The position numbers and the translations under genes were made by a program. Below, in pieces: positions 1 through 7,360 of a DNA stretch of 26,444 nucleotides (its first letter is position 1; every line of letters starts with the position of its first letter). Origin of the DNA: Crocinitomicaceae bacterium (GTDB lineage Bacteria > Bacteroidota > Bacteroidia > Flavobacteriales_D > Crocinitomicaceae). Location of the stretch: assembly GCA_030833265.1 (NCBI GenBank), contig JAURHO010000005.1, positions 1 through 26,444 on the forward strand, written 5' to 3'. The notes under the pieces are model-generated. The model saw nothing but the letters and a program-made list of their open reading frames with translations. It ran no database searches and was not told where the DNA came from.

Positions 1-134
1 TTGACCTCGTTCGTACAGGACAAGCCGCACAATACATCCCTGGATTTGTTGTAGGCAAACATGAAGTCTTCCCGATTCCTCAGGTAGAAATTGATTTAGC
101 CGGCGGAACATGGAGTCAAAACCCAGGTTATTAA
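1..134 (+). CDS. SusD/RagB-family glycan-binding lipoprotein, C-terminal end only
   Basis: Only the last 43 codons are present; the reading frame begins at base 3 and ends at the TAA at 132-134. The visible peptide contains FPIPQVEID and ends in SQNPGY. A fPIP...ei motif followed by a terminal NPGY is the typical end of SusD-family outer-membrane lipoproteins. These proteins cap a SusC TonB-dependent transporter and hold oligosaccharides for import. The following genes (surface lipoprotein, GH16, GH3) fit a beta-glucan utilisation locus, so the SusC gene is expected just upstream of the window. The family call rests on this short tail and on the context. Confidence 0.85.
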   Translation, partial: DLVRTGQAAQYIPGFVVGKHEVFPIPQVEIDLAGGTWSQNPGY

Positions 135-153
135 TCTTTAGCAGTTAAAAGCC

Positions 154-1008
154 ATGAAAAATTTATTCTTAAGCATCCTGACAATCGCGCTTGGTTTAGC
201 CGCTTGCCAAAAATATGAACCAACCCTCGGTGACCCACCAAGCGTTGCTGACGCAGCATTCACAATGTCGCCATCTGCAGCAAACGTCAACGTGATTGAA
301 CTGAGCGCTAACAATCCAAATATTCAGTGCGTTTGGGACTTTGGTAACGGAACCAAAGCACAAGGCCCTAATGTAACAGCAACTTATCCGTATGCCGGAA
401 CTTATACGGTTAAACTAACTGTGTTTGCCAAAGGCGGAAGCCGCAGTTCAAGCCAAGTAGTAACGATCGCCAACGACGATTTTACACTTTTAAACAACCC
501 TTATTACACATTGCTAACGGGAGGTGTAAACGGCCCTGGCTACAAAGTTTGGGTGGTCGACTCAACGGTCTCTGGACACATGGGTGTTGGACCAGATCCA
601 GAAAGTGCACTTGGCCCAATCCCTGAATGGTGGGCTGCCGGAGCCAATGAAAAACCAGGTTGCGGACTTTACGATGACCAATACATTTTCTATTTAAATG
701 GATTTAAATATGACATGATCACGAACGGAGACGTTTACGTGCACAACTCTTTAGCCGCTTCTTTCCCAGGGTCGTTTCAAAACTTAGCAGATTTCACAGC
801 CCCATTCTCGGATCAATTAAACGAGAGCTGGTTATTGACCGAAGGAACTGAAACAACCATTACGATTTCAAATAACGCCTTTATTGGCTTCTTTACCGGA
901 ACAAGAGTTTACCGCATCTTAAGCGCTACAGACTCAACATTGCATTTACAATACGGACACCATGCCGGTGGCCTTAAATGGTACCTTAAATTAAAAGCAC
1001 TGCCTTAA
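154..1008 (+). CDS. PKD-domain surface glycan-binding lipoprotein of the utilisation locus
   Basis: 284 residues. A type II signal peptide ends in the lipobox LAAC (Cys18), so the mature protein is a lipoprotein, probably on the cell surface. Residues about 32-105 form a PKD/Ig-like domain with the typical WDFGNG and AGTYTVKLTV motifs. Residues about 113-284 form a second domain with GVGP (144-147), WW (159-160), LYDD (172-175) and a Trp near the end (W276). That second domain resembles residues 18-175 of the secreted protein at 4524-5984. The gene sits between the SusD-like gene and GH16, the slot usually taken by SusE/F-like surface glycan-binding proteins, so binding of beta-glucan at the surface is the likely role. 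Binding itself is inferred; no catalytic signature is visible. The GH16 start follows 10 bases after the stop. Confidence 0.8.
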   Translation: MKNLFLSILTIALGLAACQKYEPTLGDPPSVADAAFTMSPSAANVNVIELSANNPNIQCVWDFGNGTKAQGPNVTATYPYAGTYTVKLTVFAKGGSRSSSQVVTIANDDFTLLNNPYYTLLTGGVNGPGYKVWVVDSTVSGHMGVGPDPESALGPIPEWWAAGANEKPGCGLYDDQYIFYLNGFKYDMITNGDVYVHNSLAASFPGSFQNLADFTAPFSDQLNESWLLTEGTETTITISNNAFIGFFTGTRVYRILSATDSTLHLQYGHHAGGLKWYLKLKALP

Positions 1009-1018
1009 AAAACGAACT

Positions 1019-2104
1019 ATGAAAATGATGTTATTTACACTTTTAAGCGTTGCCTTGATGGCGTGTCAGCCTGATGTGGTGAAGCCTGCTGGCAAACCAA
1101 GTAATTTACAGACGCAATTGACAGTTACCAATGGCGAGGTCCATGTTCAGGCCACAGCCGATAGCACTAATTTTTACACGATTACCTTCTTCGATGTCAA
1201 TGATACTGTAACGGTAGAAAGTAAAACTGGTGAGGCTACGCATATTTTCAATGCGAGTGGTACTTACAAAATCAGAACGCGTGCTCATGTCATGCAAAAT
1301 GATTTTATTGAATTGAACGAAGAGGTGCTCATTGAAATTAGCACGGGTAGTTCAGGAGCGCCAAATTCAGGATACATAAGCCCATTAAGCTATCCTGGCT
1401 ATTCGCTTGTATGGAGCGATGAATTTAATGGCAGCAGTCTATCCAATGACTGGACACATGACGTTGGAACCGGAAGTTGGGGTTGGGGTAACAACGAATT
1501 GCAATATTACAAGCAAGACAACGCGGTGGTTGCAGACGGCTTACTTACCATCACGGCTAAAAGCGAAACGTTTAATACTTCTAATTACACTTCAAGCCGC
1601 GTCAAAACCCAAGGCTTGAAATCTTGGAAATATGGCCGCATCGACGTACGCGCTGCACTTCCATATGGTCAAGGTATTTGGCCAGCTATTTGGATGCTTG
1701 GCGACAACATTACCTCAGCTGGATGGCCTGCTTGCGGTGAAATTGATATCATGGAGCTCATCGGTGGTGCGGGCGCAAATGACCGCACAGTACACGGGAC
1801 CGTGCACTGGAGCAACAATGGTGCTCATGCGCAATATGGTGGTAGCAAGAGCCTAACTTCAGGAAAATTTGCCGATAATTTCCATGTCTTTTCTATTGTT
1901 TGGGATGCCAACTCTATTCACTGGTTAGTTGACAACGTTGAGTATCATAGTGTTGATACTAGCCCGGCCGAAATGAGTGAATTTCGCGAGAAATTTTTCA
2001 TCATCTTGAATGTAGCCGTTGGGGGTAACTGGCCTGGGTCACCTGATGGCACTACTACTTTCCCACAAAAAATGTTTGTCGATTACGTTCGCGTATTTCA
2101 ATAA
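1019..2104 (+). CDS. GH16 endo-beta-1,3-glucanase (laminarinase-like) lipoprotein
   Basis: 361 residues. The signal peptide ends in a lipobox (LMAC, Cys16), which indicates a lipid-anchored, probably surface enzyme. Residues about 28-108 look like an Ig/PKD-like beta-sandwich. The GH16 catalytic domain covers about 125-361 and includes WSDEFNG (132-138), NNELQYY (158-164), WPAIWML (221-227), the catalytic signature GEIDIMELIG (240-249) and VGGNWPG (334-340). By GH16 convention E241 is the nucleophile, D243 the helper and E246 the acid/base. The EIDIME form with an extra Met is typical of the laminarinase/lichenase branch rather than of agarases or carrageenases. It should cut beta-1,3- or mixed-linked glucan at the cell surface into oligosaccharides for the SusCD pair. 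The GH3 gene follows after 8 bases. The exact substrate cannot be fixed from sequence. Confidence 0.92.
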   Translation: MKMMLFTLLSVALMACQPDVVKPAGKPSNLQTQLTVTNGEVHVQATADSTNFYTITFFDVNDTVTVESKTGEATHIFNASGTYKIRTRAHVMQNDFIELNEEVLIEISTGSSGAPNSGYISPLSYPGYSLVWSDEFNGSSLSNDWTHDVGTGSWGWGNNELQYYKQDNAVVADGLLTITAKSETFNTSNYTSSRVKTQGLKSWKYGRIDVRAALPYGQGIWPAIWMLGDNITSAGWPACGEIDIMELIGGAGANDRTVHGTVHWSNNGAHAQYGGSKSLTSGKFADNFHVFSIVWDANSIHWLVDNVEYHSVDTSPAEMSEFREKFFIILNVAVGGNWPGSPDGTTTFPQKMFVDYVRVFQ

Positions 2105-2112
2105 AAAGATTC

Positions 2113-4419
2113 ATGAAAGCTTTGTCTTCCCTTTTTGTACTTGTCATCCTTTTTGGATTTCACAGTGCTGAACAACTCTATTTTACCAATCCTAGCGATC
2201 AAGAAATAGATGCCCTAATTGCCAACATGACCATTGAGCAGAAAGTGGGGCAAACGTGTCAAATTACCTTAGACGCCATCCATAAAACCGATGAAAAGGG
2301 GCAAGCTCTGGTACCTGCACAAATTGATCCTCAAAAACTCAAGGAAGCCATCATGACATACCATGTTGGTTCGGTGCTCAATGTAGGTGCTCATACAATC
2401 AGCAGAGAAGAATGGATGTCCATCATGAATGATGTGCATGCGCCTTATTTAAAAAAGGAAACGAACATCCCTGTGCTTTACGGTATTGACGCCATTCATG
2501 GTGTAAATTACACGATTGGTGGGACGCTCTTTCCGCAAGAAATTGGTTTGGCTGCTACTTGGAATCCTGGTTTAGCTGAAAAAATGGGTCAGATTACTGC
2601 CTATGAATGCAGGGCTTCCGGAATTCCATGGAATTTTTCACCAGTTCTTGATTTAGGTCGTCAGCCTCTTTGGTCTCGACATTTTGAAACACTTGGGGAA
2701 GACCCTTTCCTCTGTACGCAAATGGGAGCCGCACTTGTTAGGGGCTATCAAGGTACTAAAGGAGAAGTAGATGAATTTCACGTGGCAGCATGCCTCAAAC
2801 ACTTTGTGGGCTACAGCGCAAGCTTCAGTGGGCGTGATCGTACACCCGCCTGGATTCCTGAAAAATACATGCAAGAATTATACTTGCCAGCTTTTAAAGA
2901 GGCCGTCGCTCAAGGAGCGCTTACACTCATGATCAACTCCGGGGTGGTCAACGGTATTCCTGGCCACGCCAATTACCAACTCCTGACTCAAACGCTCAAA
3001 AAAGATTGGGGCTTCAAAGGTTTTGTTGTATCTGACTGGGAAGACTTCATTATGTTGCACACCGTGCATCGTACTGCTCCGACTTTAGCCGAAGCAGCTA
3101 TTCAGGCTTTTAACGCAGGCGTAGACATGAGCATGGTGCCTTCAAATCCGCAATACAAAACCTATTGCCAAGACATGATTGCCGCCGTAAAAAGTGGCAA
3201 AATCAGCATGGCCCGCCTTGATGACGCCGTAAGAAGAATTTTGTATGTCAAGAAAAAACTGGGCCTTTTTGCCAACCCTTTTCCAGGTTTCGATCAATAC
3301 AATTTATTTGGAAGTCAAGATTTCCAAAGGGTGGCCAAAGCTGCAGCTTTAGAATCCATTACCTTATTGAAAAACCACAATTCAGTGCTTCCGCTAACCG
3401 CTAACCAGCGTATTTTAGTAACTGGACCCGGAGCAAACAGTTTGAATATGCTCAATGGCGCCTGGACTCATACTTGGCAAGGAATGGAAACAACCTACAA
3501 TACCAAAGGGGTCCCGACTATTTATGAAGCGCTCTCAAAAACACTAGTCAATAAAGCTACAGTTAGTTACCAGCCCGGCGTAGAACTTTACTTAGAAAAA
3601 GATTTTGAAGCTTCTCGATTTATTGAGCTTGATGCCTACAAAAAAGCACTCAAAAAAAATGACGTCATCGTCATTTGTGTCGGAGAATTACCTTCAACTG
3701 AAAAACCAGGAGATATCCGTAGCCTTCAACTAGACGACAAACAAAAAGAGCTAGTTCGCTTAGCCAAAGCTGCCAAGAAGAAAGTAGTTGTTGTGCTTCT
3801 TGAAGCCAGACCGAGAATTATCAATGACATTGAGCCACTCTGCGATGCGATTATTCAGGCTTACCTTCCAGGTGACCAAGGTGGGGCTGCGCTTGCAGAA
3901 CTCATGTCTGGAAATGCTGACTTTACAGGGCGCTTGCCTTATACCTATCCGCGTTACGACGGCGTGATCGAATTTTACGACCACCCAAGAAGTGTAGACC
4001 GCGCTAAATCCGGAGACTTCTCTGCTTACAACCCACAATGGGATTTCGGTTTTGGTTTGTCGTACAGATCTGCAAGTATCAGCGGTATGCGCTTTGATGT
4101 CAAAGACCAACAAAAAGGAACTTTTAATATTCAAGTGAACGTTCATAATCCACATGATCAGGCAGTTACAACTGTCGTTCCCATTTATCTCAGCGACTTA
4201 TACGCCTCCACAACACCTGAAAACAAAAGACTCATTGGCTTTAACAAGGTAGCGCTTCGTCCGGGAGAAAACAAAACACTCGAATTCACTTTTGATGCAA
4301 CTACACTAAAGCGCATCAGCGTTGATGGAAAGTGGCGTGCCGAAAAAGGCACATTTGAAATCATTTGCGGACAAGAAAAACTGGTGTTCGAACTAGATAA
4401 CGACATTAATTTCGATTGA
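2113..4419 (+). CDS. bglX: GH3 beta-glucosidase, BglX-like
   Basis: 768 residues, normal for the BglX type. An N-terminal signal peptide (about 1-19) lacks a lipobox Cys, so a periplasmic enzyme is likely. The (beta/alpha)8 domain shows YGIDAIHG (123-130), ETLGEDP (192-198), CLKHF (227-231) and the nucleophile motif VVSDW with D308. The alpha/beta sandwich domain follows at about 400-620, and a fibronectin type III-like domain occupies the last roughly 100 residues (DFGFGLSY precedes it). GH3 enzymes of this group release glucose from the non-reducing ends of beta-linked gluco-oligosaccharides, so it should finish degradation of the GH16 products. It is co-directional with the preceding genes and followed by 104 bases without a gene, so it is probably the last gene of the locus transcript. 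Confidence 0.93.
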   Translation: MKALSSLFVLVILFGFHSAEQLYFTNPSDQEIDALIANMTIEQKVGQTCQITLDAIHKTDEKGQALVPAQIDPQKLKEAIMTYHVGSVLNVGAHTISREEWMSIMNDVHAPYLKKETNIPVLYGIDAIHGVNYTIGGTLFPQEIGLAATWNPGLAEKMGQITAYECRASGIPWNFSPVLDLGRQPLWSRHFETLGEDPFLCTQMGAALVRGYQGTKGEVDEFHVAACLKHFVGYSASFSGRDRTPAWIPEKYMQELYLPAFKEAVAQGALTLMINSGVVNGIPGHANYQLLTQTLKKDWGFKGFVVSDWEDFIMLHTVHRTAPTLAEAAIQAFNAGVDMSMVPSNPQYKTYCQDMIAAVKSGKISMARLDDAVRRILYVKKKLGLFANPFPGFDQYNLFGSQDFQRVAKAAALESITLLKNHNSVLPLTANQRILVTGPGANSLNMLNGAWTHTWQGMETTYNTKGVPTIYEALSKTLVNKATVSYQPGVELYLEKDFEASRFIELDAYKKALKKNDVIVICVGELPSTEKPGDIRSLQLDDKQKELVRLAKAAKKKVVVVLLEARPRIINDIEPLCDAIIQAYLPGDQGGAALAELMSGNADFTGRLPYTYPRYDGVIEFYDHPRSVDRAKSGDFSAYNPQWDFGFGLSYRSASISGMRFDVKDQQKGTFNIQVNVHNPHDQAVTTVVPIYLSDLYASTTPENKRLIGFNKVALRPGENKTLEFTFDATTLKRISVDGKWRAEKGTFEIICGQEKLVFELDNDINFD

Positions 4420-4446
4420 TAATTAGCACATTACACTGGATTTTTC

Positions 4447-4474
4447 TTGCTTATTGTATTTTTTACTATATTTA
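4447..4474 (+). promoter_or_regulatory. candidate promoter of the T9SS-secreted protein gene
   Basis: TTG at 4447-4449, a 17-base spacer and TATATTTA at 4467-4474, which matches the Bacteroidota -7 box TAnnTTTG at all but the last base. The layout agrees with the TTG-N17-23-TAnnTTTG arrangement described for Flavobacterium. It would leave a leader of about 45 A/T-rich bases before the ATG at 4524. One mismatch and the A/T-rich context keep confidence low. Confidence 0.4.
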
Positions 4475-4523
4475 ACCCAAACTTTCTAATTTAGAAACTC
4501 TAAAACCCTTAAAAATTAACAAC

Positions 4524-5984
4524 ATGAAAAAACTGTACTTTTTGCTTTTTGCACCAGTTTTAAGCCTTACCGCTCAGGTAGAGGGAACATGGAAACTTGC
4601 TCCACAAGCAGGAGCACTCGGTGTTGGTCCTAACCTTGGCGATATCAGCTGGTGGTCTAACGGTGCTGGTGATGTCACCACGCGTGCATGTCTTTTTGAC
4701 GACTCAATTAAATTCGAAGCCAATGGCGCAATGACCCATTACATGGACGGTTCAACATGGCTCGAAGGATGGCAAGGTGCCACTCCAGATGCATGTGGAA
4801 CTCCTGTAGCTCCTCACACGGGCGGTTCAGCAACTTATGCCTATGATGCAGCAGCTGGAACACTCACGGTTAATGGTATCGGTGCTCATATCGGGCTTCC
4901 AAAAGCTGTTAACGGCGGTGAAATTTCTAATGGTGCAGCAATTCCAGCATCAAGAACTTACAATGTTGCTTTCTCTAACGGAGGAAACACCATGACCGCA
5001 GACATCAGTATTGGTGGTGGCTGGTGGCGTTTTGTTTACAACAGAACGGTTCCACTTGCTGTTCAAGATTACCAAGTTAAATTCCGTGTAGACATGTCAC
5101 AATACACAGGTTCTTTAACTGGTGGTGTATTCGTAAACGGTTCATTCAACGGATGGTGTGGTACTTGTAACCCAATGACTGACATGGGTAACGGTAACTG
5201 GGAAGTAACACTTCCATTAGCTCCAGGTGCTATCGAATACAAATTCACTATCGATGGTTGGAACGCTCAAGAAGAATTCACAGGAACTGAAACTTGTATT
5301 GACCCAATTAACGATGGTTTCAACAACCGTTACCACGTTGTCGCAGGTGATGTTATTTTGCCAAACGTATGTTTTGCAAGCTGTGACATCTGTACAAACG
5401 CGATCACTTTCAAAGTAGACATGAATGACTACATCACGGCTGGTGGTTCTACAGCAGCAGGTGTGTTCTTAAATGGTAACTTCAACGGATGGTGTGGTTC
5501 ATGTACACCAATGGCAGACGCTAACAACGACAATGTATGGGAAGTAACTGCACCTATCGGAGCAGGCGCTATCGAATACAAATTCACAGTTGATGGCTGG
5601 AATGACTCTGAGCAATTTGATGCTACAGCAACTTGTATCGATCCAGTAAATGACGGTTTCAACAACCGCTACTATGTAGTTACAGCTGCAGCTACACTTC
5701 CTGAAGTGTGTTGGGAAAGCTGCTCTGACTGTTTAGCTGGTGTAGAAGAATTGAACAACACAGTTTCTATCTATCCTAACCCAGTTAACAGCATCATGAC
5801 AGTAAAAGCTACTGACGCCATGCAAAGCATCCGCATCCTTGACCTTACTGGTAAAGTGGTTGCTACAATTGCTGCTAACGGTCTTACTCAAGAAATCAAT
5901 GTAGATAGCCTCAAAGCAGGTGTTTACACTATCCAAATTACTACTGCTGTTGGTAACAGCGCTAAGCAATTTGTGAAGAAATAA
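4524..5984 (+). CDS. T9SS-secreted protein with putative glycan-binding domain and two cysteine-rich repeats
   Basis: 486 residues. A signal peptide covers about 1-18 (cleavage near LTAQ). Residues about 18-175 form a domain with GVGP (33-36), WW (43-44), LFDD (57-60) and GGWWRF (165-170) that resembles the C-terminal half of the PKD lipoprotein at 154-1008. Two repeats follow, residues 184-290 and 294-403, each with FNGWCG, IEYKFT and six cysteines in the same order; their early part recalls carbohydrate-binding modules of the CBM20/48 type (beta-sandwich with YKF.idG). Residues about 412-486 are a T9SS type A sorting domain with YPNP (417-420), KVV and GVY(T)I motifs. The protein is thus exported and attached or released at the surface. 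It is probably an accessory glycan-binding protein for the preceding locus. No catalytic motif is visible. It is flanked by a candidate promoter and a strong terminator, so it is probably monocistronic. Confidence 0.85.
   Translation: MKKLYFLLFAPVLSLTAQVEGTWKLAPQAGALGVGPNLGDISWWSNGAGDVTTRACLFDDSIKFEANGAMTHYMDGSTWLEGWQGATPDACGTPVAPHTGGSATYAYDAAAGTLTVNGIGAHIGLPKAVNGGEISNGAAIPASRTYNVAFSNGGNTMTADISIGGGWWRFVYNRTVPLAVQDYQVKFRVDMSQYTGSLTGGVFVNGSFNGWCGTCNPMTDMGNGNWEVTLPLAPGAIEYKFTIDGWNAQEEFTGTETCIDPINDGFNNRYHVVAGDVILPNVCFASCDICTNAITFKVDMNDYITAGGSTAAGVFLNGNFNGWCGSCTPMADANNDNVWEVTAPIGAGAIEYKFTVDGWNDSEQFDATATCIDPVNDGFNNRYYVVTAAATLPEVCWESCSDCLAGVEELNNTVSIYPNPVNSIMTVKATDAMQSIRILDLTGKVVATIAANGLTQEINVDSLKAGVYTIQITTAVGNSAKQFVKK
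5073..5393 (+). repeat. cysteine-rich tandem repeat unit 1 (coding)
   Basis: Encodes residues 184-290 of the secreted protein. Cysteines at 212, 215, 258, 283, 287 and 290 give the pattern C-x2-C...C-x24-C-x3-C-x2-C. Near-identical DNA blocks are shared with unit 2, for example TTCAACGGATGGTGTGGT and GCTATCGAATACAAATTCAC. Confidence 0.85.
5403..5732 (+). repeat. cysteine-rich tandem repeat unit 2 (coding)
   Basis: Encodes residues 294-403. Cysteines at 324, 327, 371, 396, 400 and 403 reproduce the spacing of unit 1, with one extra residue between the second and third. The shared DNA blocks indicate duplication followed by moderate divergence. Confidence 0.85.
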
Positions 5985-6004
5985 GAAGTTGATTGATGAA
6001 AAGG

Positions 6005-6034
6005 AGGGGTTCTCAAAAGGAACCCCTTTTTTTG
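6005..6034 (+). terminator. Rho-independent terminator after the T9SS protein gene
   Basis: AGGGGTTC (6005-6012) pairs perfectly with GAACCCCT (6020-6027) around a 7-base loop, followed by a run of T to 6033. It starts 20 bases after the stop codon. Confidence 0.9.
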
Positions 6035-6059
6035 TGCTCAATAATCGGAGAGCTATCCT

Positions 6060-6067
6060 TATTTTTG
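6060..6067 (+). promoter_or_regulatory. perfect TAnnTTTG -7 box, 4 bases before a start codon
   Basis: TATTTTTG matches the Bacteroidota -7 consensus at every fixed position. Only four bases (CAGC) separate it from the ATG at 6072, so transcription would start at or next to the start codon. A TTTG lies upstream at 6031-6034 but 25 bases away, longer than the usual spacing. The preceding terminator supports a fresh transcript here. Confidence 0.65.
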
Positions 6068-6071
6068 CAGC

Positions 6072-6419
6072 ATGGATCACGACATTGAATTGCGCTTTCA
6101 AAAACTTCAAAAACACCTTGAACAAGATTTTGGTCCCGGGATGGATATGTCTGCCTTTTTGTTTCTTGTGGGTGTCAATGAACTTGGAATGGGTCACCAA
6201 ACGTTTTCCAAACAGCAAAAGATGGAATTAATGCACATTGCTATTTGTACGCTACTCGAACCCTATGGCTATTATACTTTTGAGGGCAGAGACGCAGATT
6301 TATGGCCTCATTTCAAACTCAACCAACAACTTCCATCGCTTAATCACCAACAACAACAGCATTTGCTCAAAGAAGCGCTTCTTGAATACTTCATTAAAAA
6401 TGAATATTACCAAGAATAA
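6072..6419 (+). CDS. unnamed small cytosolic protein at the head of the oxidase cluster
   Basis: 115 residues. There is no signal peptide, membrane segment or known motif; the protein looks globular and helical. Notable segments are LFLVGVNELG (residues about 30-39), LMHIAICTLLEPYGYY (about 56-71) and a Gln/His-rich patch (NHQQQQH) near the C-terminus. A perfect -7 box and a terminator just upstream support it as a real gene. It lies 38 bases before ctaB, which has its own box. I do not recognise a named family, though the compact conserved-looking core suggests a lineage-conserved protein. Position alone hints at a link with heme or oxidase biogenesis, but no function can be assigned. The start at 6072 is preferred over the longer overlapping frame at 5989-6231, which crosses the terminator. 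Confidence 0.8.
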   Translation: MDHDIELRFQKLQKHLEQDFGPGMDMSAFLFLVGVNELGMGHQTFSKQQKMELMHIAICTLLEPYGYYTFEGRDADLWPHFKLNQQLPSLNHQQQQHLLKEALLEYFIKNEYYQE

Positions 6420-6444
6420 TTCGAACCCTTTTCTTCTGAATACG

Positions 6445-6452
6445 TAATTTTG
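6445..6452 (+). promoter_or_regulatory. perfect TAnnTTTG -7 box, 5 bases before ctaB
   Basis: TAATTTTG fits the Bacteroidota -7 consensus fully and ends five bases before the ATG at 6458. It could give a leaderless or nearly leaderless ctaB transcript separate from the upstream gene. I see no clear TTG element at the usual distance. Confidence 0.6.
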
Positions 6453-6457
6453 TAGCA

Positions 6458-7360
6458 ATGTCTGAAACTCCTCAAAAAACTCCTTCTAAATTCAAAACCT
6501 ACTTGGTTTTTACCAAGTTTCGTTTGTCTTTCTTAGTGATCCTATCTGCGCTTAGCGGATATCTATTTGCTGGCGGTAAAGACCTTCTTGAAATCACCTA
6601 TTTAATGCTAGGCGGCACGCTTGTTACCGGAGCTTCAAATGGTGCTAACCAAATCTGGGAGCGCCATCTTGATAAAATCATGAACCGCACCAACAGAAGA
6701 CCCTTGCCTACCGGTCAGATGTCGCTCCAAGAAGCATATATAATTGTAGTTCTTTTCTTGCTCTTGGGCACTTACTTGCTTTGGTTGATCAATTTGAAAA
6801 GTGCCATTCTTGGTTTACTCGCCTTTGTAAGCTATGTTTTTTTATACACGCCTCTCAAACAAATCACTCCGTGGGCCGTATTTGTTGGAGCTTTCCCAGG
6901 AGCCATTCCTCCATTTTTAGGGGCTATTGCCGCCACCGATGCATTTGGCTTTGTGCCTGGTGTCCTTTTCTTTGTTCAGTTTACCTGGCAGTTTCCACAT
7001 TTTTGGGCCATCGCTTGGGTGCTCTATGACGACTACAAAAAAGCGGGTTTTTCTTTGCTGCCCTCTAAAGACGGCAAAAGCAAAGCGTCGGGTTTCCAAA
7101 TCATGGCTTATTCGCTTGCGCTCATTCCATTTAGCCTTATGCCCTGGATCCTCGGCTGGACTGGAATTGTTACGCTTATAAGTGCTAGTTTACTAGGCGT
7201 ATGGTTCTTTTATTTGTCTTATAAATTGTATCATAGTTGCGAAACTTCCGATGCGCGTAAACTCATGTTCGCTTCATTTGTTTATTTACCGATCATCCAA
7301 TTCATTTATGTGTTTGATCGCACCGATCATTTTATTGAAATTTTAAATAAACTACCATGA
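6458..7360 (+). CDS. ctaB: protoheme IX farnesyltransferase (heme O synthase)
   Basis: 300 residues, normal for the family, with about nine hydrophobic segments. It is an integral inner-membrane UbiA-family prenyltransferase that adds a farnesyl group to heme b to make heme O for heme-copper oxidases. The first Asp-rich motif is seen as NQIWERHLDKIMNRT followed by RRPLPTG (residues about 65-87), and the second as DDYKKAGFSLLPSKDG (about 190-205). Both are diagnostic for CtaB/CyoE. The stop codon overlaps the start of the COX III-like gene by 4 bases (7357-7360), which suggests translational coupling. Confidence 0.95.
   Translation: MSETPQKTPSKFKTYLVFTKFRLSFLVILSALSGYLFAGGKDLLEITYLMLGGTLVTGASNGANQIWERHLDKIMNRTNRRPLPTGQMSLQEAYIIVVLFLLLGTYLLWLINLKSAILGLLAFVSYVFLYTPLKQITPWAVFVGAFPGAIPPFLGAIAATDAFGFVPGVLFFVQFTWQFPHFWAIAWVLYDDYKKAGFSLLPSKDGKSKASGFQIMAYSLALIPFSLMPWILGWTGIVTLISASLLGVWFFYLSYKLYHSCETSDARKLMFASFVYLPIIQFIYVFDRTDHFIEILNKLP

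Noticed and set aside
3760..4155. 131-codon frame on the minus strand inside the GH3 gene
   Set aside because: It is antisense to a clear GH3 coding region, and its translation shows no motif, signal peptide or membrane pattern.
5733..6218. 161-codon frame on the minus strand across the T9SS domain, terminator and next gene
   Set aside because: It is antisense to two supported genes and to a terminator, with an unstructured Lys/Asn/Ser-rich translation.
5989..6231. An 80-codon open frame on the plus strand after the T9SS gene
   Set aside because: It crosses the strong terminator at 6005-6034 and overlaps the better-supported 115-residue gene in another frame. Its translation has no coherent domain or signal.
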